From Onchidella celtica (lineage: Eukaryota; Mollusca; Gastropoda; Systellommatophora; Onchidiidae), in contig OZ007579.1 in assembly GCA_963931925.1 (NCBI GenBank), forward strand, positions 35,976,466 to 36,040,465: DNA of 64,000 bases, read 5' to 3'. The notes under the pieces were generated by a model, which was not told the DNA's origin, searched no databases, and worked only from the letters and a program-made list of their open reading frames with translations. This document shows positions 1-12,600 of the stretch, in pieces (positions within the stretch are counted from its first letter, which is position 1; every line of letters begins with the position of its first letter). The position numbers were made by a program, and so were the translations under genes.

Positions 1-544
1 TGGTCTTTCTCACCAGTAACATAAATTCCACTGTGTGACTCTTTTTCAGTTGACAAGAAATAGACATGTCCCTGTAACTTTGGAATATTAGAAAGCAAGA
101 ACAACAACAACAAAAAAACAAGCTAGTGAATTTTTTAATCACTTGTAGGTGTCCAAAAATATGCTGAGAAAATTTGCCACATTAAAAATAGAGAGTACCA
201 AAAATATGCTGAGAAAATTTGCCACATTAAAAATAGAGAGTACCAAAAATTTGCCTTAATGGTTGTGTATGTGATGCAGATATCTGTATGATATTCGTAC
301 AGAGAGACTCTCCTAATTTGAGTTCGTTATTTCTGATCAAAAGTCTTTCAGACCAAATTAGTGACTAAGACATCAATAAGTTCAGCTGGTAGATTCTGCT
401 GATTGCAAGAGACTCCATTTCTCATCATTTGTTATTCTTACTGAGAAGTTTGTGATTTCCTATAGCTGATGTTGATGGTGAACTGTGTATTTGACTTAAC
501 GAAAGGTTTGAATACTGATGGCATCTTTGTTCTATTTCAAACAG
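1..544. other. KCNT intron sequence before first visible exon
   Basis: No exon, RNA gene or transposon terminus recognised apart from the 45-bp duplication at 153-242. It must belong to the intron between the S2-side and S3 exons. Confidence 0.6.
153..242. repeat. 45-bp tandem duplication
   Basis: The unit starting ccaaaaatatgctgag is present twice without differences at 153-197 and 198-242, followed by a partial third copy. Confidence 0.9.
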
Positions 545-619
545 GGAAACATTCTGATGCTGTTGGCCTCAAGATATTTCTTCCTGGAAGTTCTCTGCTG
601 TGTTCCACCAATAGTGTCG
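545..619 (+). CDS. KCNT: KCNT exon, S3
   Basis: Acceptor ..tttcaaacag and donor gtgagt. It encodes 25 residues ([10 protein letters not shown], then [14 protein letters not shown]), matching the Slack S3 segment that directly precedes IFWPP. Phase 0 at both ends. It is the first KCNT exon in the window. Confidence 0.85.
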
Positions 620-3600
620 GTGAGTGTCTACTGAGGTTTGGTGAGGGATGATGGTCAGCTTACACATTTCTGGGCAGCTGGATGTCAGAAGTACTGACTT
701 TCACATACACAAATCCCCAGTCAGCATCTCTACATCAATCCTACGTAGATTTCCACAGGGTTGGTAGGATTACAGTGGGGATGGGTTTCCTACGTCAAAC
801 CGATGTTGGCTCGATGTCGTAACCAGCAGATCTGCGTAGGAATGTTGTCATTCCCAAGAGTAACCTTGACGTCATTCCTACAAGTCAGATTTTCCTAAGA
901 TTGCCGGTTGGATTGTGCCATGCTGGTCGTATCAAGGGGAGGCTTCATGGTGAAAAATAAATGATTAGCTTCGTGTTTCAGCCAGTTTGTTGGATATTGG
1001 ACTGGTGCAGCTCACCAAAATGCTGTCGACAAGGCAAACTGCCCGACTCCAAGTTTTGCTTTTATTTTTTTCGGTGAAAACAGAACAGGGACTCATTCCA
1101 CAACGTGTAAAAAAATATAGGGTTAAATCGTAGAACACGATAGAAATTAGACCCAAAAAAATGTACAGCGAGATTTGTCTTTCTCAGTTTGCTTTTTCTA
1201 TCTTTAATCAGGCAGGGTTTTCCCCGCTTCCTCTTGAAAGTTGATCTTTCTCTACTTAAACAGTTCGTGGTGTAGAACATCGGTACCTGACTGTATTGTT
1301 CATCTCATGCAGTGGTTTATCAATAATCTTCCTATTTTTGCAGGAAAGGGTTTCAAAGTTGAATGTTTTGGTGAGAGTCAGACTTAACCCAGCCTGTAAC
1401 CTTTTGTTAGTCCAATGCAGATTTCCATAGGCCTGGTAGGATTACTGTAGGGGTGGCTTCCCTACATTAAACTGATGTCTGCACAATGTCGTAAGCAGTG
1501 GATTTGCTTACGAATGATGTCATTCCTGTATGCAAACGTGATGTCAGTTCTACACGTCAGATATTCACAGGGTTTCTGGCTGGGTTCTTACATACAGAAA
1601 AGCATGCATGTTACTATTTGTAATTTCAAAAGTGTTAAAGATATCAATATGCCACTTTTTGAATATTATAGATCTCACCAGCGGCAGATCTACTATGAAA
1701 CTACTGAAGCTTAATCTTCAGAGCTGCTGATCTCGGAGGGGTCCTGAAGAAACATTTTTTAATGCATGAATTTTGGATGTTTTCCTACTGTTGCTAGTTG
1801 CGAAGGGGACCCCATAACAGTTCAAGCTTCAGGGTCCCAAAATGTAGGTCCGCCACTAGATCTCACCTTGAGCAATGAAAAGGTAACCATAACTCAAAAC
1901 TACCCATATCACAGATAGCCAGTATGTGAAATGGGCAAGTGTTTGCTTCTGATCAGTATAGGTTTCTCAAGGGCCTGGTGTATGAGAGATTTATTTCCAG
2001 CCATTTCAGGCTGAGATGACATGTTTCAGGTATCAGTTGAGCCCTTCTGACATTGTTAACTCTTTCCATACTGCAATTCAGCCCAAATTAGTCCAAATGC
2101 GTCAGTCGGGGGGACCGATACATCGGCAAAAAGTACTCTCCTTGTTACCCCTGGGCATTTCAACGATACTGTGCCCATCTAGCTTCCCAGTGTTTTTGTT
2201 GTTTGTGGTACAACCGATGCCACTATTACTGCACTTCAGCAGAAATTAGTCCAAATGCGTCAGTCGGAGGAACCGATGTATCGGTGAAAAGTACGGAAAG
2301 AGTTAATCTTCACAGTGAAATTCAAGCTTATTGTAATTGCAAGCATAGATTTAATGATACTGCATTCACCCACACACTTCACCGGCTCTATAGGTTTATG
2401 GTTGATTGAATCCAGTAGCTTAACCCAGCATAGGCAGGCCCTTGTCCTATGTTGCAGCTTCCACGTTATGTAATTTTAACAACAAACCTCTCAAAATGCG
2501 TCATCAGGTATTTGCCATATTGTTTTTTGTGCATTTTGCCTTTCCAAGAAAATGAGGATTGAAATTTGGTCGGCAAAAGGGCTAAAACGGATAAAACATT
2601 ATGTCACAAACATATATCTGGAAAAGTGTTTAACCAATTGGAATGACACTTACATCGGTACATAATGAAATTTGGAGTTAGAGAACCACTTTCATGACAG
2701 AACCTCAAAATTGGCAAAATATTACATACAGCAATACGGCAAATACCCCTTGACATTATCCATAGGCAAAATTCTATCTCTTGTATATTTATTTAACTGA
2801 CTAATGTGTTTTATAATAACATACCTGCCCAAAGCACTTTGCATTTTAGAGTATCCCGGTATATTTAGGTGCTCTGAACAAAACAAGGCAAGGTAAATTT
2901 TGGGGGGGGAAAGTTACCAGGGGTAAATGGGATGCAAAGGGTTTGGACCCTTGATTTATTCTATTCAGTGGTGGACCTACATTTTTGGGACCCTGAGACT
3001 TGAACTGCTATGGGTTGAACAAGCAACAGTAGGGTAACATCCAATGTTCACTCATTAAATATGGTTTCTTCAGGGCCCCTGTGGGATTAGGAGCCCACGA
3101 AGGTTAGAGCTCCATTAGTTTCACGGTAGATCCGCCACTGATTCTATTCATACCAAAAAGCTTTGAAAGTTGTCCATTGACAGACTTATGAGATCTTAGT
3201 AAGGCAAGCATGCTTTTTCAGTGTATACAGTTTCACGGAATGTAACCATGGAATGCCGGGTCAAGTTGGCCTTGGATAAATAGAGTTTAGTTTTTGAATT
3301 TGAGCTACATTGGCCCTTATGTCCTCTATTTCCTGGGTGTGTTGAAATTTTCAGTTAATTCTATGAAATGAAATAGAGACCGCATGGTAAACTATCTTAT
3401 ATTGTGGTTTCTGAAAAATTTTCAGAAAAAACAAAAACTGAATGACTTGCTTTATCAGTCTTAGTAGTTAGATATTTTTTTTAAAAACAACAACATTATT
3501 TAACCCATAGTTTTCAGAATTTTAACCCCCAAAATTACAACACAACTTGCGGGCTGCCGAGGGCTATAACTATAGCTGCTAAAGTCTCAATTTCCTGAAA

Positions 3601-6600
3601 AAGTCAAGTTATGATATTTTACTGTGCAGCCCTGGAGTTGCAGAGTGGAGAAAGAGTAGGCTATCCCAGATTAGAAGGTCTAAGGGAATGTTTCTTTCTC
3701 TTTCTCTCTGTCTCTTTGTGCCAGTGCGTCTTATTCCCTTTCCCACCCTTCCCACCAGCAAAAGACCCCTGTGGACCATTTATGAGCTATCAATTTTGCA
3801 GTCTGCACAATGAATTGGTCAGTCCTCTTGCAAAAACCACCATCATGGATCTGTACTTGGGAGCCAACAGATTCTAAATACACATCGTTCATCTTTCTGT
3901 TCCATTCATGGCGAACCTGATCTTAACTGCTTGTGGAAATGGATCTTTTCATTGAGAGAAATTTTTTTTAAAAAGCACACACCATTTCAATGCCAGTAAA
4001 AACCCCATCAACTTCAAAGTAGCCCATTGTTGTTTTATTGGTCTGATTCACAAGTGTGCACTTTTTTTTCTCTGATAAACACCTGGGAAGGCAGAACTGT
4101 GGTAGTGGTAAAGTAATGTTCACATCGTCACTACTCTACGCTGACGACTTTGTCATCTTTGGCACTTTTGAGATATTAAGAAAAACTGTTTCATTTTCTG
4201 TCATTTGATGGTTTACGCTACTATGATGCTGTTGGATTATTACATTTTCCTATTAGCAATTTCCTTTTTCTATAATATTATCTGATGATTCTCGTGCTCA
4301 GGAATGCAATAACCGTCAGACATGCCATTAATGTGAAGCAGTGATGACATGTTATATCGTCACTATGCTCACATATCCAACAAATTGTCATCCTAGTTTA
4401 CATGTGTTCTATCTCCCATGACTCCACTTTTGAGAAATTTGGCTTCAGAGTGAGCTGCCTTGCACAAAAAGTAATGAAAATATAGGAATATTGAGTGTTA
4501 TCACCCAGTTGTGGACACCGTAAAGACATGAAATTGATAAGAGATAAATATACCATCTGAAGTCCATTGATGACATCTAGTGAAGTTTTGAGAAAAGTGG
4601 ACATAGAACTTGTAAATGAGGACGAGGATGTGAGTAATGTGAAAGTAATCTGATGTAGTTGTTGTTGTTGTTGTTGTTGTTACTTTTATGTTGTATGAAA
4701 CTTTCTCTGTCCATCCCACAGATATTTTGGCCACCCCAACTTCAGCATCTGTTTATGCCAATGTTCCTCAACTGCTGGTTGGCCCTGGTGTCTCTCAGGA
4801 GGCTTTTGGTAAATGAACAAAATACTTTGGAAAGTCTTTTGTTGGTGGACTCTGGTCTAATTTCAAAGCTGACTAAAGAAACATACTAAGTAGTGTTTGC
4901 TGTCCAACTACAGCTTATTATGTAAAATGCATCGGTTCCCTAACAACAGCATTTTAAAGAAAATACAGAACATCTGTGGAATCACATCAGAGGTTGGAAC
5001 AACGTTAAAATTTGGCAAAAAAAATAAAAAGTTGTGTGTGACGCAGAGTTATGCTTTGGAAACAAACAATAAATAAACTATACAATAAATTCAAAAAGAA
5101 TTAGAAATGAAATGTGATTTCAGTTGGGATACTCAAATTTTATCTAACTCTGTTCTTAGACGAATGTGTAGTCAGGTGATACAGTGATAAAGATTAGCTG
5201 TGATGTAAGTAATTTCATAACTGATGCGTTTTGTCTTTATAACAGAATGACTTCCATCTGGTCAAGCAGAGATTCCAAACCATGTCCGTCACTTTGTCTC
5301 AACAGTCCTGGTTCCTCATTGCCACTCTCTTCTGCCTCATATTCACTACGTAAGTGCAACACTTATTTGTTCTTTTCCGTTGCAGTGCAAGTGCCATTGG
5401 CTGCAATGCTGGCCACAGTTTCGGTGTTTTGTATGGCCTATATAAATAGTAACAAATACCATATCGTTCTGTGGAATGAACAGGACCAGAGGAATAAAAA
5501 TTCCTTCTTTCCTTTGTTTATTTAGTTATTTCCTGGTTTTGTTTATTCGGTTGCCAAGGCGTGCCTGGACTGTGCAGCCTAAATACTCACAATAGGATTT
5601 TTGCTACCAGCTTGCAGTCACATTCTGAAAAAGTTCACCAACAAAAAAGATATCATTTGCCAGTTAGCTTAATCTAATCCTAGCCCTAAATTCCTTTTAC
5701 AAAAAAAAAAAAAAAAGTCAGTGTGCATAAAAACCCAGCTTGGCCATTTGACACGTTTCACTTGTTTTTATTTATTTATTGGTTTATTATTATTTTTTGG
5801 GGGCCAAACTTTGTCGGTGAAGAATAAACTTACTTTACTTACTTTACTTTTGTACTTTTCCGATCCAGCAGCCTTCTAGGCTTGTGCCCTTCGACTTGTT
5901 GCCATGACATAAAATTTGTAGGTTTGGTTGAGTTGGTTTGTTCCACAGTATAGAGTGTTTTCAAAGTCTGGGTTGGTTGGTAGCAGTGTAGTTCGTAAAT
6001 CACAAAGTGATGGGCAGTCAAAAAGGAGGTGCGATACATTTTCGTAGGGGTGAGGACACAGTGAGCATAGGGGTTCCTTCTGGGGGGTCAATTCTGTTTA
6101 AGTGGGCGTTAAGAGCTATATGTTGTGTGCGTAGGCGGAAAAGGACAGCTTGTTTTCTTCTTTCTAGGGAGTTTAGGCTATCACTTGGTTTAGGTGTTGT
6201 CATATAGCGGAAGACATTTCTGCCAGTCTTTCCTAGGGCCCATTTGAAGAATAAACATAAAAGAGTTTTATGAATTATCTGATACTGTGGTATGAATGTT
6301 ATTTATTTTTAATCCCATTTGGGAAGTTTGCCTCAGTGTCATTGCAGCCCAGTACAACTAGAGCAAACATGGCGTCACCATGGTGCAGTGCGCTTATGGA
6401 TTACATCATAAAAATGTATTTTCCCCTCCCAGAATTTGTGGCATCCAGCATATCCAGAGAGGCAGCAGTGATCGCCCCCTGAACATGTTTGAAGCTATCT
6501 ATTTTGTGATAGTGACCCTGTCGACCGTGGGTTATGGTGACATATCCCCGGATATTTGGCTGGGTCAGCTGTTCATGTGCATCATGATCTGTGTGGCCTT

Positions 6601-9600
6601 TTCTTTCATACCCAGGCAGGTAAGGATTTCATCAGACAATTTTTAAATTTATGTGAGGATTATTATCTTCAAAATGTATTACATTGGTGTAATACGTCAG
6701 CTGTACATGAAATCAAAATACAGCAGAAAGAAAAAGTATGTAGCAAAGCCTCGTGTGAGAAATAATAAAGAAACGTTCCAGCGTGTCATCTCATGACAAG
6801 GCAATTGAAAGAGCGAGAAGCATGCTCACGAAAAAACAGAGCACGCTCGACCTCTTCAGGGGAGGAGTGAGAAGACCGCGTTCGGCGGAAGGTCACGCTA
6901 AGCGACAACGTACCTCGAGCTCGGAGAGAGCAAGTGAGAAGAGGAAAAAGGCCGAAAAAATGCGCAACGATGTAGAGAGTAGTGGAGAGTGTGATCGGGA
7001 GACCGGGAGGGGAAGGGTTGGGGCCGAGGAAGATCAGACTAGTGAAACCCTGCGAAACAAAAAAATCGACTGGTTTGACCAGGCAAGTGAGACGTAATCA
7101 ACTCGACTTTGCGGTGTCTCTCGGCTCACGGACTTGGCTTGTATTTACGGACTTTGCCTTTCGGATTTACCCCTCTCCCCGATCTTACATCAAGTGTGTA
7201 GGTGTTTTTGTTTTTTTTTCTCCCCCTCTCTCTCTCTCTCTCTCGCTCTCTCTATCTCTCTCTCTCTCTATCTCTAACATTGTCAATGAAGATTGTCTCC
7301 CTTAATTGTCGGGGCCTTCATAGACAATTAAAACGCAGATTACTATTCAAGACATTTCTTCAGTATGATATTGTTTGCTTACAAGAAACATATATAACGG
7401 AAGCGAAAGCGAATGAATGGATGACAGAATGGACTGGTGAATTCTTTTTCTGCCCAAACACCAATAAGAGTAAAGGACAGATCATCTTAGTAAATAGAAC
7501 GTTTCATATTGATAAATTAAATTTTCTGCCTTTTGATACACGTTGCATGGGAATTGAGTTTGAAAGGAAAAATAAACTTTATACTGTATTGAACTGTTAC
7601 GGCCCGGCAAAGCCGCAGGAACGCGAAGGTTTCTTAGAGCAACTAAATGATATTATCAGTGAGATAAACCAGAGCAGTTTAATAGTATGTGGGGACTTTA
7701 ATATGATTTTAAACAACGATCTTGATATAATTTCGGGCGCACCACACGGAAAGAAAGAAATAGAATTATTCTCTAATTTTGTGAAAACGTGGGATTTATG
7801 TGACTGTTGGAGAGAATTTAATAAAGAAACAAAAGAATTCACATGGTCTAGGAAAGAACCGTTTGTGGCAAGGAGACTAGATTATATTTTTTGCTTTAAA
7901 GAACTATTGTCATGCACCACAAATGTTGAAATTAAACATGTCGCGTCCACTGATCACCGTGCAGTTACCATAGAAATTTTAGAACATAGTTTCCCGAGAG
8001 GCCCCTCCAGGTGGCAGTTCAACGCGTCATACATCAATAATGTTCATTTTGTAAACCATATGAATTTATTTATATCAAATTTTATTGCAGACGAGGAAAA
8101 GAATGATCTAGATCATCGAACAAAATGGGAACTGTTGAAAGCAGCCATACGTTCAGAATGTATGCAATACAGTAAGAGTAGTAACATGAAAATACACAGT
8201 AGACATAAACTGGAAGCAGAGGTAAATGATATCTCAAAGCTTATGGCGCAGTTCCCGGGTGATAAAATACTGCAGGAGAAGTATGAAAACACTAAAAAGC
8301 AATTGGAAATTGAATTATTAGCACAAACAAAGGGAGCAATAATTAGATCTAGAAGCAAATGGATCGAGGAGGGAGAGAAAAACACCAAGTACTTTTTAAA
8401 TTTGGAAAAGGCCAGGGGAACATGCAATGTAATAAAACAAGTTAAAAATGGGGACGGTGAAATAATAAGGGACCCACTAAAGATTCTTGGGGAAGCACAA
8501 AAATTTTATGAACAACTTTACACTAAAGAAGCATCAGTAATAGCAGTGGGAGAAAAACTTGATCATTTTTTAGACGGTATAGCTCATGACAAATTAGCTG
8601 AGGAAGACAAGAAATGGTGCGATTCAGACATTAGCTTAGAGGAAATGGGAAAGGCAGTAAAGTTGCTTAATAATGATTCGGCCCCAGGGACGGATGGAAT
8701 TACTTCTAACTTTTATAAAGTCTTTTGGCGCCTTTTAAAGAAACCCCTACATGATAGCTATAAAGAATCGATAGAGCAGGGGGAATTATCTGTTAGTCAG
8801 AGACGAGGTATAATCACTATGATACACAAAGGCAATAACAGCAGTCGAGAAGATCTTACCAATTGGCGCCCCATAACATTAACAAACGTTGACTACAAAA
8901 TCTTCACAAAAATTTTGGCTTTGAGGTTACAAAAAGTAATAAAAAGTATTGTTCATGAGAACCAAACTGGATTTATTAAAGGGAGGACAATTACATCACA
9001 TATCAGATTCATAGATGACGTCATAAATTATGCAAATAAAGAGGATCTAGGAGGTTTGGTTGTATCACTGGACTACAAAAAAGCCTTCGACTCAGTGAAT
9101 AAGGAAACAATATTATTAGCTCTGGACAGATTCAATTTTGGGCCAAAATTCATACATTATATAAAAGCGATACTAACAAACACGCAGAGCTCAGTTAAGA
9201 ACGGAGGTTGGATCTCCAAATGGTTTAATTTAGAGCGAGGCGTCCGGCAGGGATGCTGTGTTAGTCCTCTGCTATTTGTATTAGTGGTAGAAATGCTTTC
9301 AATAAAACTCAGGAATAATGAAGAGGTAAGAGGAATTTTAAGTGAAGGAAATGTAATAGATACGCTAAAAGTCCTGCAGTATGCAGATGACATGACGCTA
9401 CTCTTAAAAGATAAAACTGATCTATGTAAGGCACTGAAAGTAATTGAACAGTTTACAGGTATATCAGGGCTAACGCTTAACAGAAAGAAGTCAGTGGGAA
9501 TGTGGGTGGGTAGAAGTAAACAAAGGGAGGAAAGAGGGGAAGGAATAGCTTGGGTGCAAAAGGGAGATAACATAAAAAATACTAGGTATATATTTTAGCG

Positions 9601-12600
9601 CTGCAATTGAAGCCTCTAAAATCCCACTAAATTGGATAGAAAAAATAAACAGTATTAAGACGTTGATTAGTAGATGGTCTAAGAGAAATCTGTCACTGTA
9701 TGGAAAGATTGTAGTGGCAAAAACTTTTTTACTATCAAAATTCAACTATATTATCCAAGCCCTGTCTTTGCCACAGGAAACACTGGCTGAAGTAGATCGG
9801 ATTCTGTTTAAGTTTCTATGGCAAAAAAAGTATTCAAATAAAAGAGCTTTTGAAAAAATCAAACGAAATACATTATGCAGAGAACCAAACGAGGGAGGTT
9901 TAGGAGTAATCAGTATAAAGGATCAGCAAAACGTCTTTCTCATAAAATGGTTTAAAGAAATATGTTTACAAAAATCATATCTAAAAATAGGAGTAAAATT
10001 AGCCAGTCATTTCTGCAAAAAGCTAGTCAGTTTACCTTATTTAACCAAGTCAGATACTAACGCGAGAGAAGTAAAACAGGTAGGTACAATAAACTCTATT
10101 TTTTGGCAGAATGTAATTGAAACATGGTTAGACTTAGAAAAAAGGGATAAGGAGAAAGAAAACGATATTACTCCAAATAGTTTAGGCCGGCAACCTCTGT
10201 TTAACAACAGTAATATTAGATTTAGAAATAAGCCATTGTGGATAGAAAAATGGGTCAGAGAGGGAATTAAATATTTGTATCAGATGTTTAACGAAAACAA
10301 CTGGAAAACCCTGCAAGATATTGCTGAGATAGTTGGACATTATCCTGGTATCCATTTCGACTACTGGGCAGTTACAAATGCTGTTAAAAAAGAATGGAAG
10401 GACATTTTTGAAAAAACCAGAACGGAAGACAGACCTCCTTTGCATACAGAAGATGACGTAGATGAAAATGCAAAAAATATTTTTTAACTAACGAATAAAG
10501 AAATTAGAAAGAAATTAATAAATAACAAAAACGCCACGATCTGTAGCTCGGGTTTCTGGAAACCAAAATATAATGTTGACATATGTCCTTATTTTGATAG
10601 CGGGTTTAGAGCTTGTAAAGAAACCAGATTGAGGCTCTTACATTTTAAAATTCTACACAATATTTACCCAACGAATATTCTCTTACATAAAATGAAAATA
10701 AAGGAAAGTAATAAATGCGAGCATTGTGAGACGCCTGATTTTATAGAGCATTTCTTTTTCCATTGCAGCAAATTAAAAGACTATTGGCCTTATGTGGCCC
10801 AGTATATTCTGAATAAAACCGGTAAAAGAATTGAAATAAATGAGAAAATTGCACTTTTTGGAATATTACGTGGGGACTTAAACTACAATGTAAATCAAAA
10901 TACTATTGATGATATTAACACTATATTACTAATTGCTAAAATGTGTATCGGTAAAGTAAAATATGGCAAATCAATGAATCTTAGATTTGCATTTGAGACA
11001 GAAATGCAGGTAAGAGAAAAATATCTGAAGGTATGTCCGGATAAATAATCAGAGAATGAATGGATGATTGAAACGTGTGGAGAATGTGTACGTGAAGTAA
11101 GAGTAGAATGAAAGCAAATAAACTTTTAAAAAAAAAAAAAGGGGGCAATGACGAAAAGATGAAAATGCAAAAACTAGTACATTCCAAAGTGCATGAAGTA
11201 AAGTAAAATTGGTGTACGGCCGTATACTGCCATTATTATTCGGTTATTGGCAATATATTATTACCATCTGATTATGATTTGCAGCATATGGCTGATAATA
11301 ACCTATTTATTTCTTTATTCTTATTTTTATCTCTGTTCCTTTGTTCTTTCTTTGACTTGCCGTAGAGATTTTTATCCATTATATATTTATGATTTAACTC
11401 TGGCTGTTTCTCACGCACACCAGAATAATTTGTAGATGATGCATCCACTCAGTTTTTTTGTTTTCTTTTCTTTATATACCAGCTGTTGAAAATGAATTGT
11501 AAAAACCGTCAGCTGATAATGAATAGACCAAAAATGGTTCGAGAACAGCCGACAACACAGAATTCAGCGACTGACCATTCTGGGACATAAAAGACCTCAA
11601 TTGGGTCCGAGCCTCAGAACAGTCCTTATAGACAGCCGTATATTTATTTACTTGACTATTTCAGATCATATGCGTACTTTCATACTTATCTATTTATTCA
11701 TTTAATTAGCCACTTCGAATAGACTTCACTACATATTTATTTGCGAACTCACTTATATAGATACCTTTTTAAAGTAGTTTCTAAAGGTTTTTTTAAATCT
11801 CTGTTATTATATAAATACTAGATCTAGTCCTATTTAGTGATATCCAATCACGGAGTCATGCACGGAATGAATGCACTGCATTTGAATCTGAGCCCAAAAA
11901 AAAAATTAAAAATAAAATAAAGAAACGTTCCATTTTTTTTTTAGTTGTAGCATTTCTATACTATTTCTTATGTGAGGCTTTGCCACATAAACTTCTTCTT
12001 TTTGCCATATTTTGATTTTGCTTCTAGCCTTTGCTGGGACCCTACAGATTTTCTGTGTTTTATTTGTAATATTTTGTTAGCTATTCAAGAGCATGGAAAT
12101 TTGGCAATGGCCAGCACTTTTCACATTTCTGGTTTCCTCAAGTCAGAATACAGAAAGACATCAACCATTTCAATATTTGATTACCCGTTTTTCACATAAT
12201 AAAATTTCAAGAGAGGATATAGTTTCCTGACATGCAGTTTTGAAAACAATGATCTGCTGTCAGTCAGTGTGCAATAGAACAATTTTGACCTCTTCCTGTA
12301 AAATTTTGTTTCAGGGAGATAGATGTTATGGACATGGCACCAGGATTTTGGATACAAATAGATTGTTGAACTGCTGAAAATTTGGCAGGATATTTTAACC
12401 GTCTCTGTACATCAGGAGTCTAATGGACCCAGAACCATTAAAAATGTTTGTCATTCATTATCTTATTTCTGGGAATTTTTCTTGAGATTCCAGTCGCCCA
12501 TCTTCCCAATATTGGAATATAATTATGCACATGCATTTTTACAATTCCTACCCGTATGTCCTGCACTCTCCCAGACAGCATACTTTTGAAAAGGATTTTG

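Larger units (their letters stand above)
6781..11915 (+). mobile_element. Near full-length non-LTR retrotransposon, L1/Tx1-like
   Basis: A 5,135-bp element bounded by an exact 17-bp target duplication. It has a small basic ORF, a (CT)n tract at about 7215-7270, a large endonuclease-reverse transcriptase ORF, about 870 bp of 3' UTR and an A-rich tail (..cccaaaaaaaaaattaaaaataaa). It lies in sense orientation in the KCNT intron between the pore and RCK1 exons. Confidence 0.92.

Noticed and set aside
469-651. 60-codon ORF from ATG at 469
   Set aside because: It is a different frame of the S3 exon; the correct reading is the phase-0 frame of 545-619.
5184-5525. 113-codon ORF overlapping the S5 exon
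   Set aside because: Alternate frame of the S5 exon running into intron.
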